A stretch of DNA of 64,000 nt from Aquabacterium humicola (GCF_030167915.1 NZ_JARGNB010000007.1:301958-365957); one strand, 5' to 3'; shown: positions 41,712 to 50,064, counted from the first letter of the stretch. The notes: generated by a model from the sequence alone, not told the origin. A program made the numbers and translations.

Positions 41712-43376
41712 TCAACGACCCTCTTCCACCAATCGTTCGACGACGGCGCGAACCTTCTTCGTCACTTCGGACCAGGCTTCATGCTGATCGTCGAACGACG
41801 TGACCGGGAGCTTTCCTTTGCGCGGCACTGCTTCAAGCTTGGCGAAGGGAGCCGCCTCCCAGTCGCATGGGCGAGCGATGACAGGAATGACCACTGCCGC
41901 ATCTTCATTGTGGCGTTCGAGGGCCCGCGTCATCTCGGTGCTCCAGCAGTAGTCGGAGGCCAGGAAGTGCGATGAGATCAGCATGATGAACACATCACTG
42001 TCCTCCAGCCTCTGCTTGATCGCCTTCTCCCATTCCGACCCCGCATCGATCTCCTGGTCGTACCAGGTTTCCAGCAAACCCTGGCGCTTGAGCCCGGCCA
42101 GGTGCTTCTGCAGTTCCTCCCAGAGCGTCAGGTCTGCATGGGCATAACTGCACATCAGTCGAACGACGATGCGCTTCGCGGGTCGCTCGCCTTGATCGGC
42201 TCGTGCGGCATGGCGTGCTACGGCGATCGTGTCGCGATGAGCCGTCTGCGGCTGCGGTGCGGCGATTGGCCCGAAACGGCTCCTTGCCATATCGAATGCC
42301 GCCTCCAGGTTCAGAAGGCCGCGCCCTTGAAAGTTCTGATCGCGCTTGAGGTCGAGCGCACTGTCCAAGAGGATTCGCTTGACCTCCAGCGGCCGCCCGA
42401 TGAGCCCAGGAAATGCGCCCTGAAGCGCCGCCGCGGCGCCGGCCACCATGGCTGCTGAAAACGACGTACCACTGCTCTGCGTGTAGCCTGATGTCGGTGC
42501 CGTGCGTTTGGCCGACTCGTTGGGGCAACAGCAAACGATCCGCTCCCCCGGTGCAACGATGTCCGGCTTCAGTCTCCCGTCCCGGGTCGGGCCCTTGCTC
42601 GAGAAGTAAGAAACGCCTGCCGTCTCAGGTATCTCGCGATGCGTCGATCCGACGGTGATTGCAAGTTCCGCATTGCCAGGATCGTCAATCGAACCCAATC
42701 TGAGGGATGGCCGTTCGTCGCCGCCATGTGCTTCGATGAAGCCTTCATTGCCTGCCGCGACCACCACGCAGATGCCCATTCGGACCATGCGGTCGATTTC
42801 AACGCACAGGGGGCTCATGCCACAGGGGTAGATCGACGAGTCGAACTCGCCGCCAAGAGCGAAGAGAACCCCGTGAACTCTGTGCACGCGCCCGAAATCG
42901 TTCATGGCCTGGAGTCTTCGCAGGCCTTCGAGGATCGTGGCGTCATCGCTTTGCCCGTCGGGTCCCAGCACCTTGACCGAGAGCAGGCGACACGGGGGTG
43001 CCACGCCCGACAGATCCGGCAGCGGCTCACGAATGGGTGACGACTTGGCTTTGCGTCTGGCGCCGCCCAGTTGGGGCGGAAGCGGCAGGCCGTTCTCGAG
43101 CGTGCCCTCGCCTCGCAGCACTTCGCCGGCAACGATGCCGGCGATCATCGTGCCATGGGAATCCCAATCCTTCAGCGGCGAGGCGCCCTGTGCGGCAGCG
43201 GCGGTCAGATCGATGTGCTCGAGTCCCGCAGGCAGATCGAGATTGCGGTGGCGTCGGAAGTGCACGTGCCGTTCGCTGATGCCCGAGCTCACTATCGCCC
43301 AGACAACTTGGCCCGCAAGCTCCCGGACTTGATCCTTGAGTCTTGCCGCGCGAATGGTTGCCATCGCTAGATGCAT
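41712..43376 (-). CDS. cytoplasmic subtilisin-fold (S8) protease fused to a TIR domain
   Basis: A 554-residue protein without signal peptide. Residues 1-370 are a peptidase S8 domain with His74 (DSHGTMIAGI), the oxyanion Asn210 (VVAAGNEG) and Ser305 (SSGTSFSAAMVAG). The third triad member is missing: the place of the Asp (aIvDsG) reads AIVSSGI, Ser30. Residues about 400-554 are a TIR domain: IVVRLMCSYAHADLTLWEEL, WYDQEIDAGSEWEKAI, DSDVFIMLISSHFLASDYCWSTEM, with the NADase-type Glu at 481. GGGAGG 4 nt before the ATG at 43376 fixes the start; the 96-residue extension upstream is rejected. Convergent with the YhcG nuclease gene. GC is visibly lower than in neighbours. Confidence 0.88.
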   Translation of the reverse strand: MHLAMATIRAARLKDQVRELAGQVVWAIVSSGISERHVHFRRHRNLDLPAGLEHIDLTAAAAQGASPLKDWDSHGTMIAGIVAGEVLRGEGTLENGLPLPPQLGGARRKAKSSPIREPLPDLSGVAPPCRLLSVKVLGPDGQSDDATILEGLRRLQAMNDFGRVHRVHGVLFALGGEFDSSIYPCGMSPLCVEIDRMVRMGICVVVAAGNEGFIEAHGGDERPSLRLGSIDDPGNAELAITVGSTHREIPETAGVSYFSSKGPTRDGRLKPDIVAPGERIVCCCPNESAKRTAPTSGYTQSSGTSFSAAMVAGAAAALQGAFPGLIGRPLEVKRILLDSALDLKRDQNFQGRGLLNLEAAFDMARSRFGPIAAPQPQTAHRDTIAVARHAARADQGERPAKRIVVRLMCSYAHADLTLWEELQKHLAGLKRQGLLETWYDQEIDAGSEWEKAIKQRLEDSDVFIMLISSHFLASDYCWSTEMTRALERHNEDAAVVIPVIARPCDWEAAPFAKLEAVPRKGKLPVTSFDDQHEAWSEVTKKVRAVVERLVEEGR

Positions 43377-43579
43377 CTGACCTCCCGGCAAGCCACGGTG
43401 TCGCTGGCGCAGTCTACCGCCCGACCTGTCCCTCCCATGCGCGGGGAGCGGATCGTCGCATTTCGCCCAGCGCCATCGCACGCAATAAGCAACGTCAATG
43501 GCAATGCCGCGCGCCAAAGCCCTGCCGACTGTTATCCTCCCCAACGCTCCATTCCCGTCTTCCTTCCCATCGCGAAACG

Positions 43580-44128
43580 ATGAATCACGGTTTCCTGGCC
43601 CCGCAGTTCGGCCTCGGCCGCTCCAGCACGCAAGCTCCTGACGAGGGGGCGTACCCGACAGCAACGTCCCCCTGGGGTCCGACAGCGCCGGAGTCCGGCC
43701 CCACCGTCACGTTCAAGCGCCGCCGCCTCGTCGAAGGGCCCGATGTGGCGCAGGAAGACGTGCCCACCACGCCGGCCAAGGCCCCCAAGGTCTTCACGTT
43801 GCAGGCGCCGGCCCTGCCCACCCCGCCGCGGGAAGCGGAACGGGTCGACCACACCGCTGTCGATGCGGAGCCCCCGTCCGTGCCCAAGCTGCGCCGGCGC
43901 CGCGACCCCTCGCGCGCGCCCACGCTCGTTCAGCACGTCGTATTCCAGCCCGAGCCGCCGGTCGCAACGGTCGCCGGCGTCGATGCGTCCGAGCACCACC
44001 AGGCCGACAACAGCACCAGGGCACCGCGCAAGGCCTCGATGAAGTCGGACGCGGCCCCCGGCACGGCCACCCGCCGCCGGGACGCCGCCGCCGCACTCGA
44101 CGCCCATTTCAAGCGCCTCGGCTTCTGA
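43580..44128 (+). CDS. Pro/Arg-rich, likely disordered hypothetical protein
   Basis: A 182-residue sequence (MNHGFLAPQFGLGRSS; TVTFKRRRLVEGPDV; LDAHFKRLGF at the end) rich in Pro, Ala, Arg and Thr with no hydrophobic core. Basic clusters (KRRR, KLRRRRD) could bind nucleic acid. The opposite strand also has a long frame here, but it has no plausible start signal and reads as a shadow. Third-position GC favours this strand. No family recognised. Confidence 0.55.
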   Translation: MNHGFLAPQFGLGRSSTQAPDEGAYPTATSPWGPTAPESGPTVTFKRRRLVEGPDVAQEDVPTTPAKAPKVFTLQAPALPTPPREAERVDHTAVDAEPPSVPKLRRRRDPSRAPTLVQHVVFQPEPPVATVAGVDASEHHQADNSTRAPRKASMKSDAAPGTATRRRDAAAALDAHFKRLGF

Positions 44129-44227
44129 CCGAATTTTCCGGGCCGGGCCCTTGACGCCCGGACGCCCGCCCGGGCACACCGCTTGCCCATAAGCCGTCTC
44201 CCGACACGATCACACGGAGACAAGCCC

Positions 44228-44743
44228 ATGAGCAGCCTGTTCAAGTTCCTGCGGAACGCCGGCGAGAAGCTGTTCGGCGGCGGTGAAGCCAAGGCGGCGC
44301 CGGCCACCGCGCCCGGCGGCGGCATGAGCGCGAATGCCGCGCGGGCGATCGCCGAGTACATCCGTGCACAGCAGCTGCCGGTGAAGAACCTGCAGGTCAG
44401 CTTCGACGGCCCGAGCGGCACGGTGGAAGTGCATGGCGAGGTGCCCGACCAGGCCACGCGCGAGAAGGTGGTGCTGTCCTGCGGCAACGTCGACGGCGTC
44501 GAGGTCGTGCGCGACGAGCTCACCGTGGCCACCGAAGGCGCCGTCAACCCGGCGGCCGCGGCGCAGGCCGAGCCGCCGTCGCGCCTGTACACGGTGCACG
44601 AAGGCGACACGCTGTCGAAGATCGCCAAGGAGATGTACGGCAATGCCAATGCGTACATGAAGATCTTCGATGCCAACAAGCCGATGCTGAAGGATCCGGA
44701 CAAGATCTATCCGGGCCAGGTGCTGCGGGTTCCCGCGGCCTGA
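44228..44743 (+). CDS. BON-LysM peptidoglycan-binding protein
   Basis: A 171-residue protein of the YgaU/LysM-BON class. BON domain about 35-100 (VKNLQVSFDGPSGTVEVHGEV, VEVVRDELTV), then a C-terminal LysM (about 120-170: LYTVHEGDTLSKIAKEMYGNANAY, IYPGQVLRVPA). No signal peptide, as in YgaU; the protein is stress-linked in E. coli. GGAGA precedes the ATG. Confidence 0.9.
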   Translation: MSSLFKFLRNAGEKLFGGGEAKAAPATAPGGGMSANAARAIAEYIRAQQLPVKNLQVSFDGPSGTVEVHGEVPDQATREKVVLSCGNVDGVEVVRDELTVATEGAVNPAAAAQAEPPSRLYTVHEGDTLSKIAKEMYGNANAYMKIFDANKPMLKDPDKIYPGQVLRVPAA

Positions 44744-44852
44744 TCGTCGGCCGGCGCGGTCCGGCGACCCGTCCGGCGGCCCAGCCGGCGACCCATCCGG
44801 CCCGCGCTAAGCTCGCACCGCCCCGCGCGTGAAGCGGGGAGGGTGCGAGACC

Positions 44853-46034
44853 ATGCCGCTGCAATTCACGCGCTCCTGGAGCGATCCCGACCTCGAGGCC
44901 TTCCGCGACGCGTGCGTGCGCTTCATCGAAGCCGAGGTGCTGCCCGGCGACGAAGCGGCGCGCAAGCGCGGCCATGTCGGCCATGCGCTGTGGCGCAAGG
45001 CGGGCGAGCTCGGCTTCCTGTGCACCGACATCCCGTCCGAATTCGGCGGTGCCGGCGGCGATTTCCGCCACGAGGCGGTGTTCGACGAAGAGATGGCGCG
45101 CCGCGCGCTCACCGGCATGAGCACCTCGGTGCACTCGATCGTCGCGCACTACTTCCTGAACCACGGCACCGATGCGCAGAAGCGGCATTACCTGCCGAAG
45201 CTGGCGCGCGGCGAGCTGGTCGGCGCCATCGCGATGACCGAGCCCGGCGCCGGCTCCGACCTGCAGGCCGTGCGCACGCGCGCCGAGCGCCGCGGCGACC
45301 ACTGGGTGATCAACGGCAGCAAGACCTTCATCAGCAACGGCTACCTCGCCGGCGTGGTGCTGGTGGTCTGCAAGACCGATCCGACCCAGGGCGCGCGCGG
45401 CACGTCGATCCTGATCGTGGACACCGGGCGGGCCTCCGACGAGGACCCCGGGCTGGCGGCCGGCACCCCCGGCTTCCGCGTCGGCCGCATCCTCGACAAG
45501 ATGGGCATGAAGGCCCAGGACACCTCGGAGCTGTTCTTCGACGAGCTGCACGTGCCGGCCGACAAGGTGCTTGGCGGCGAGCCGGGCCAGGGCTTCTTCC
45601 AGCTGATGAGCGACCTGCCGTACGAGCGCCTGATCATCGGCGTCGCGGCACTCGCCGGCATGGAAGGCGCCTACGACGCGACGCTGGCCTACGTGCGCGA
45701 GCGCCAGGCCTTCGGCCAGCCGATCGCCGCCTACCAGAACACACGCTTCAAGCTGGCCGAGGCCGCCACGCAGATCATGGCCGGCCGCGCCTTCGTCGAC
45801 CGCTGCGTCGAGGCGATCGTCGCCGGCACGCTGGACACCGCCACCGCGTCGATGGCCAAGCTGTGGGGCTCGGAGACGCAGGGCCGCGTGCTCGACGAGC
45901 TTCTGCAGCTGTGGGGCGGCTACGGCTACATGAACGAGACGATGGTCGCGCGCATGTACACCGATGCGCGCGTGCAGCGCATCTATGGCGGCACGAACGA
46001 GATCATGAAGGAGGTGATCGCGCGCAACCTGTAA
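44853..46034 (+). CDS. acyl-CoA dehydrogenase
   Basis: A 393-residue flavoenzyme. FAD and substrate motifs AIAMTEPGAGSDLQAVRT and WVINGSKTFISNG in the middle; C-terminal RQAFGQPIAAYQNTRFKLAEAAT, LQLWGGYGYMNE and the end RIYGGTNEIMKEVIARNL. The Glu in GGTNEI is in the position of the catalytic base of long-chain-type members. It oxidises acyl-CoAs to enoyl-CoAs in fatty acid or amino acid breakdown; the chain length is open. GGAGGG precedes the ATG, which is chosen over the GTG at 44829. No ETF gene adjacent. Confidence 0.93.
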   Translation: MPLQFTRSWSDPDLEAFRDACVRFIEAEVLPGDEAARKRGHVGHALWRKAGELGFLCTDIPSEFGGAGGDFRHEAVFDEEMARRALTGMSTSVHSIVAHYFLNHGTDAQKRHYLPKLARGELVGAIAMTEPGAGSDLQAVRTRAERRGDHWVINGSKTFISNGYLAGVVLVVCKTDPTQGARGTSILIVDTGRASDEDPGLAAGTPGFRVGRILDKMGMKAQDTSELFFDELHVPADKVLGGEPGQGFFQLMSDLPYERLIIGVAALAGMEGAYDATLAYVRERQAFGQPIAAYQNTRFKLAEAATQIMAGRAFVDRCVEAIVAGTLDTATASMAKLWGSETQGRVLDELLQLWGGYGYMNETMVARMYTDARVQRIYGGTNEIMKEVIARNL

Positions 46035-46166
46035 CGCCGGGTTCCGTAACGCCTATCCTGAGCGGGGATTTGCGCCGCGATGCACCGAATTGGGTAGCAT
46101 CACGGCTCTCCCCCGGCGGCCCGGCACGCACGCCAGCCGCCTTCCACGCGTCAAGGAGGGCCTAAC

Positions 46167-47060
46167 GTGACATTCGAGCGGCCGGCGCAGTTGGACATCT
46201 TCGAGCACAGCCACGATGTTGCGCTGCGCAATGACGCCCTGGCGGCGATAGACCGGCGTGATGCCGCTGCCGCGGCCGACGCGGCCGATCGCCTGGCGGC
46301 CGAATCTCCCGACGATGCGCTGCTGCCGGCGCTGCGCGAGCTTGTCGCCACGCTGGTTCCGCCGTGCACGGCGCTGTTCCTCGACCACGACGCGCTGGCC
46401 GCCGCGCGCCGCGAGCTCGACGAGCGCATCGCCCCGGCGGCGCAGCGCGCGTTCGGCACGAAGGACGCGCAGGCGTGGCTGGCGCCGCACTGGATCGAGC
46501 TGGCCCAGCGCGCCGAGCTGCTGAAGTTCCGCCCCGACCGGCCGCAGGACCATGCGGCGCCGCTGTTCATGCGCGCGCACCAGTGGAAGGCCGCCGCGAG
46601 CGCGATCGCGTCGATCGAGAACTGGCGCCGCCAGACGCAGACGCTGGCCTGGATGGCCGAGGCCAAGCTGCATGCGCACGGCCTGGGCGCCTGCTGGCCG
46701 GTGGTCGCCGAGCTGGCGTGGCTGGCGCCGTCGGCGCTGGCCGACCTGGCCCGCCGCGCCGTGCCCGACCCGCTGCTGTGCCAGCTGGTGCGCCGCTTCG
46801 CCGCGGTCTTCGACGGCGCCGGCGACGAAAGCGACCTGGCCTGGTTCCCCGCTTGGCTGCTGATCGACCGCCCGGACCTCGAAGCCGGCCTCGCGCACGC
46901 GCCCGCGGCGCAGAACAGCGCGCCCGAACGCGCGCTGCGGCTGCTGCTGGAACTGCTGGGGCTGGAGCGCCGCGGCGAGCACCAGGCGCTGGTGGAACGC
47001 CGTGAGGCGCTGCGCAGCTTGAGCGCGCCGCTGTACTCGGCCTACCTCGCGACGCGCTGA
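46167..47060 (+). CDS. helical hypothetical protein (297 aa)
   Basis: Alpha-helical throughout and rich in Ala and Leu, opening MTFERPAQLDIFEHSHDVALRN. Phrases such as LRNDALAAIDRRDAAAAADAADRLAAE and WKAAASAIASIENWRRQTQTL suggest TPR-like repeats without the consensus. A GTG start is used because AAGGAGG lies 8 nt before it and no ATG is near. Its 3' end overlaps that of the NUDIX gene on the other strand by 19 bp. Confidence 0.65.
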   Translation: MTFERPAQLDIFEHSHDVALRNDALAAIDRRDAAAAADAADRLAAESPDDALLPALRELVATLVPPCTALFLDHDALAAARRELDERIAPAAQRAFGTKDAQAWLAPHWIELAQRAELLKFRPDRPQDHAAPLFMRAHQWKAAASAIASIENWRRQTQTLAWMAEAKLHAHGLGACWPVVAELAWLAPSALADLARRAVPDPLLCQLVRRFAAVFDGAGDESDLAWFPAWLLIDRPDLEAGLAHAPAAQNSAPERALRLLLELLGLERRGEHQALVERREALRSLSAPLYSAYLATR

Positions 47061-47470
47061 GGCCCCAGCGCGTCGCGCAGGAAGCGCAGCGCGTCCACGT
47101 ACACCCCGTGCCAGTCTGCGCCGGGCGCGCCGTGCAGCCGGTGCCAGAAGAAGCGGAAGACATGGCCGCCGTCGTCGGCGCATGCATGCGTCCAGCCATC
47201 GGGCATCGGGCCGACGCAGTGCACCCGCTGGAAGGACCAGACCTGGCCGCGAAAGCCGCTGGGCCAGTCGCCCAGCGCGCCTGCCGCCACGGTTGCCTGC
47301 AGTCCGGCTTCCTCGGCGAGCTCGCGCAGCGCTGCCTGCGCGGGCGACTCGCCCGGCTCGATCGTGCCCTTGACCAGTTGCCGGCCGGCCAGCGGATGAA
47401 CGAAGGCGAGGATCTCGGTGGCGGTGCCTTCGCCGCGCAACACGACCGGGCAGGCCTTGGTCGGTGTCAT
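47042..47470 (-). CDS. NUDIX hydrolase
   Basis: A 142-residue protein with a full Nudix box, G-x5-E-x7-REUxEE-x-G (GTIEPGESPAQAALRELAEEAGL, near residues 36-58). These enzymes cleave nucleoside diphosphates linked to other groups; the length suggests a housecleaning (d)NTP or mRNA-cap-like substrate. The ATG at 47470 is preferred, as earlier Met would overlap the regulator gene upstream. It follows that MerR-type gene by 10 bp. Confidence 0.9.
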   Translation of the reverse strand: MTPTKACPVVLRGEGTATEILAFVHPLAGRQLVKGTIEPGESPAQAALRELAEEAGLQATVAAGALGDWPSGFRGQVWSFQRVHCVGPMPDGWTHACADDGGHVFRFFWHRLHGAPGADWHGVYVDALRFLRDALGPQRVAR

Positions 47471-47480
47471 GGCGCAGCGT

Positions 47481-47939
47481 TCAATGCGCACCCCGCACAT
47501 GCCGCTTCGGCGGCGTCGCGTCGGCGCGTGAGGCGGTCTTCGCGCCGCCTGCCTCCAGCTCGTTGAGGATGCCGCAGTCGTCCAGCGCACCGTTGACGGC
47601 ATTGCAGCGCGCCCGCAGTGCCTTCAGGTCCTGCTGCAGGCGCTTCAGCTCGCGGATACGTTCGCCCACGTGCTGCAAGTGTTCGTCCAGCAGCGCATTC
47701 ACCGCGCCGCAGTCGCCGCCGGGTGCGTCGCGCAGCTGCAGCAGTGCGCGCACCTCGTCCAGCGTCATGTCGAGGTTGCGGCACTGGCGGATGAAGGCCA
47801 GCCGCTCGGCATGCTCGGGCCGGTATTCGCGGTAGTTGTTGGCCGAACGCCGCGGCGGCGGCAGCAGGCCCTCGCGCTCGTAGTAGCGAATGGTCTCGAT
47901 GGGGGTGCCGGTGGCGGCGGCGAGGTCGCCGATGCGCAT
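47481..47939 (-). CDS. CadR/PbrR-type MerR regulator (Cd/Pb-responsive)
   Basis: A 152-residue protein. HTH MRIGDLAAATGTPIETIRYYEREGLLPPP, then RLAFIRQCRNLDMTLDEVRALLQLRDAP. It has the three metal-binding Cys of CadR/PbrR: one in GDCGAVN, one in ARCNA, one in DDCGIL, all in the expected order and spacing. The C-terminus has His/Lys (RHVRGAH) as in the Cd type. No CadA or other efflux gene is adjacent, so its operator and target gene lie elsewhere. Co-oriented with the NUDIX gene. Confidence 0.88.
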   Translation of the reverse strand: MRIGDLAAATGTPIETIRYYEREGLLPPPRRSANNYREYRPEHAERLAFIRQCRNLDMTLDEVRALLQLRDAPGGDCGAVNALLDEHLQHVGERIRELKRLQQDLKALRARCNAVNGALDDCGILNELEAGGAKTASRADATPPKRHVRGAH

Positions 47940-47973
47940 GGGTATCTCGCGGAGGAGGATGCGCGCAGCCAGC

Positions 47974-48684
47974 TCAGCCGCGCAGGGGCTTGCAGGGTAG
48001 CGCGAAGTCCACGTGGTAATGCTCGTCGTGGCGCACCCAGGCATCGCGCTTCATGAAAGGCAGGCTGCGCTTCAGCGCTTCGCCCTGCGGCGTCCCGAAC
48101 AGGCGCGGCAGGTAACGTGGATCCAGGATCACCAGCGCGATCGTCGCGCCGCGCGCCCGCGCCGCGACGTCCAGCGCGCGCAGGTGCTCGGCCAGCGCGA
48201 CGAAGTCGATGGTGTATTCGCCGAAGCGCCCATCGGCGTCGAACTCGATGTCGTAGCCGAACCGGTTCGTTGGCCCGGTCGGCAGCGCCACGGATCGGCC
48301 GCGCGCGTCGCGCACCGGCACGAAGAAGTCGACCGACAGGCCGTTCTGGTGGGTGCGATGCGGGCGGATACGGCCGCCATCGGCCCAGCCTGTTTCACCG
48401 TAGACATAGGCGACGGCCGGCTGGCTGGACCGCAGGGCGGCGTAGGCGTCGGTCACGATCGCCTCGACCGTCGAGTGCACGTGGGTGCGACCCGCCGCCG
48501 CGGCGATCCGGCTGTAGGCGCTGAAGTTGGCGCCTTGCGTCGGCAGCGCCACGCCGTTTTCGAGCCGGCCTTTGGACACGGTGCCGAAGCACTGGCTGGC
48601 CGGCGGCGCCGCGGTGGCGGCGCTCGCGCTGAGCGTTGCGAGCAGCGCGGATGCGACGAAGCGGGTGATTTCCGGGCGATCCAT
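47974..48684 (-). CDS. MepA-like penicillin-insensitive murein endopeptidase
   Basis: A 236-residue periplasmic protein. Signal peptide 1-25 (cut after ATAAPP), then the M74-type core: QCFGTVSKGRLENGVALPTQGANFSAYSR at the front, THQNGLSVDFFVPVRD (His and Asp of the zinc site) and DEHYHVDFALPC at the end (HxH). These LAS-type zinc peptidases cleave D-Ala-DAP cross-bridges. Shorter than E. coli MepA (274 residues). The start is the ATG at 48684 with the signal peptide. Confidence 0.82.
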   Translation of the reverse strand: MDRPEITRFVASALLATLSASAATAAPPASQCFGTVSKGRLENGVALPTQGANFSAYSRIAAAAGRTHVHSTVEAIVTDAYAALRSSQPAVAYVYGETGWADGGRIRPHRTHQNGLSVDFFVPVRDARGRSVALPTGPTNRFGYDIEFDADGRFGEYTIDFVALAEHLRALDVAARARGATIALVILDPRYLPRLFGTPQGEALKRSLPFMKRDAWVRHDEHYHVDFALPCKPLRG

Positions 48685-48694
48685 CAGGACCGCA

Positions 48695-48946
48695 TCATCC
48701 CCCAGGCGCGTCGTCCCCCAGTGCCCGCTCGATCACCTGCTCCAGCGGCGCGTCGACCAGCAGCCACGGGCCGGCGTAGCTCAGGTGGCGGCCGACGCGG
48801 CGTATGCGGCCGTCGTCCAGCACTTCGACGACGTGCCCGAAGTGGCTGCGGAATCGCCGGCCCGCGGCTTCGGAGCCGCCGACCCAGACGTCCCCGTTGC
48901 ACAGGCCGACGACGGCCTCGGGTGCGGACGACGACGGGTACTGCAT
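48695..48946 (-). CDS. small hypothetical protein (83 aa)
   Basis: An 83-residue protein of strands and turns: VVGLCNGDVWVGGSEAAGRRF, GHVVEVLDDGRIRRVGRHLSYAGPWLLVDAPLEQVIERAL. The pattern suggests a small beta barrel. GGAGGG lies 5 nt before the ATG and settles the start against the longer frame. It is 10 bp upstream of the MepA-like gene and may be co-transcribed. No family recognised. Confidence 0.65.
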   Translation of the reverse strand: MQYPSSSAPEAVVGLCNGDVWVGGSEAAGRRFRSHFGHVVEVLDDGRIRRVGRHLSYAGPWLLVDAPLEQVIERALGDDAPGG

Positions 48947-49058
48947 CTTTTCCCTCCAGCGCGTTTCGAGGCGACACGTTTGGCAAACGTCGTGCCTGCC
49001 CGGGCACGCGCGTTGCCTTCCCGCGCCTGCCCCTGCGGGGCCATCGGAGTGCTGCGCC

Positions 49059-49541
49059 ATGAGCTCTGGAAAATCCGCCTTCCGGTCCTTCGGGCAGGTG
49101 ATCGAGAGCCTGGCCGACACCTGGCGCAGTGCATTCCGCGCGGCGCCGACCGCGCGTGCGGGCGACGACGTCGCGCGCGACCGCGACCGCGACCGCGACC
49201 GCGACCGCCGCCGCCTGCCGGTTCCGCTGGGCCTGCCGACGACCCCGCGGCCCGCCGTCGCGGAGCTGGCGCTGCTGATCCATCAGCTGCCGCGCGGCCC
49301 GGCCGCACAGCCGCTGCGCGAGCTCTGGCGGGCGCTGGCCACGCACGGGGGCTCGCTGGACGCGCTGCCGTCGGCCGCGCTGCAATCGGCGCTCGAGAGC
49401 CTGCGCGCGCCCGCGCTGGGCGCCGACCGCTCGCCAGGGTTGCAGCAGCTGGACGAACTTCTGCAGCGCGAGCTGCTGGTGCGCGGCCGGCGCCGGCTCG
49501 ATGCGGCGCCCGCGGGGCTGGACCAGCGCGTCCCGCGCTGA
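49059..49541 (+). CDS. hypothetical protein with Asp-Arg repeat (160 aa)
   Basis: MSSGKSAFRSFGQVIESLAD at the front, then a DRDRDRDRDR run (about residues 40-50) coded by a hexamer repeat, then a helical C-terminus (AVAELALLIHQLPRGPAAQPL, LDALPSAALQSALESLRAP). GGAG precedes the ATG. The repeat may vary in length. No family recognised. Confidence 0.6.
   Translation: MSSGKSAFRSFGQVIESLADTWRSAFRAAPTARAGDDVARDRDRDRDRDRRRLPVPLGLPTTPRPAVAELALLIHQLPRGPAAQPLRELWRALATHGGSLDALPSAALQSALESLRAPALGADRSPGLQQLDELLQRELLVRGRRRLDAAPAGLDQRVPR
49177..49206. repeat. hexanucleotide tandem repeat coding Asp-Arg
   Basis: Five perfect copies of GCGACC inside the 160-residue gene. A simple in-frame repeat with a likely slippage site. 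Confidence 0.85.
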
Positions 49542-49573
49542 GCAGTCGCGCCGGCGCGTCCCGCGCTGATCAG
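49526..49573. repeat. 20-bp direct repeat spanning two convergent stops
   Basis: GCGCGTCCCGCGCTGAGCAG (49526-49545) recurs at 49554-49573 with one change (G to T in the CTGAGCAG part). Each copy covers the end of one gene: the first holds the TGA of the plus-strand gene, the second the TGA (as TCA) of the TerB-like gene. Confidence 0.7.
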
Positions 49574-50064
49574 ACCGCCGGCGTGTCCTGGCCCGGTGCC
49601 CCGCCGGCGGCGGCCTGCTGGGCGCGCAGCCGCGCGTGCTGGTAGGCCGCCGGCGGCACGTGCAGCAGGTCGGCGATGCGCCACAGCACATGGCGCTCAT
49701 GGTCGGCCAGGTGGCCGTCCGCATAGGCCACGCGCCACAGGTGCTCGACCATGCGCAGCTTCTGCGGCATCTCGAACCGTTCGTTGATGCGCGAGGTGAA
49801 GCTGAACAGGTCGGTCGACTGGCGCGACGTGGCCTCGGCCAGCTCCGCCAGACGCGTGGCCTCGTCGTCGGTCAGCGCGAACTTGTCGCGCAGGGCCGCG
49901 AGCACCGCTTCGCGTTCGCCGGCGTGGAAGCTGGTGTCCGCGCGCATCACCTCCACCAGCATCACCGCGGTGGCCAGCTGCAGCTGGTGCTCGGCGCTGG
50001 CGGCGTCGGCGCCGGGCGCGGGCGGCAGCAGGGTGTCGAACAGGGCCTTCAGGGACTTCAGCAT
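49570..50064 (-). CDS. TerB-family protein
   Basis: A 164-residue helical protein: LKALFDTLLPP, then LQLATAVMLVEVMRADTSFHAGEREAVLAAL and VEHLWRVAYADGHLADHERHVLWRIADLL, with the metal-binding Asp and Glu of both TerB halves (MRAD...E and AYADG...E). TerB proteins are linked to tellurite resistance and stress but often occur alone, as here. The ATG at 50064 is preferred over an upstream start at 50115 that adds a non-homologous piece. Confidence 0.88.
   Translation of the reverse strand: MLKSLKALFDTLLPPAPGADAASAEHQLQLATAVMLVEVMRADTSFHAGEREAVLAALRDKFALTDDEATRLAELAEATSRQSTDLFSFTSRINERFEMPQKLRMVEHLWRVAYADGHLADHERHVLWRIADLLHVPPAAYQHARLRAQQAAAGGAPGQDTPAV

Noticed and set aside
43377..43664. N-terminal extension of the S8-TIR gene (96 residues)
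   Set aside because: Low-complexity Arg/Gly sequence with no domain; GGGAGG with good spacing marks the ATG at 43376.
43532..44179. 215-codon minus-strand frame opposite the Pro/Arg-rich hypothetical gene
   Set aside because: No ribosome site or domain. The plus-strand frame has better third-position bias and a sensible C-terminus.
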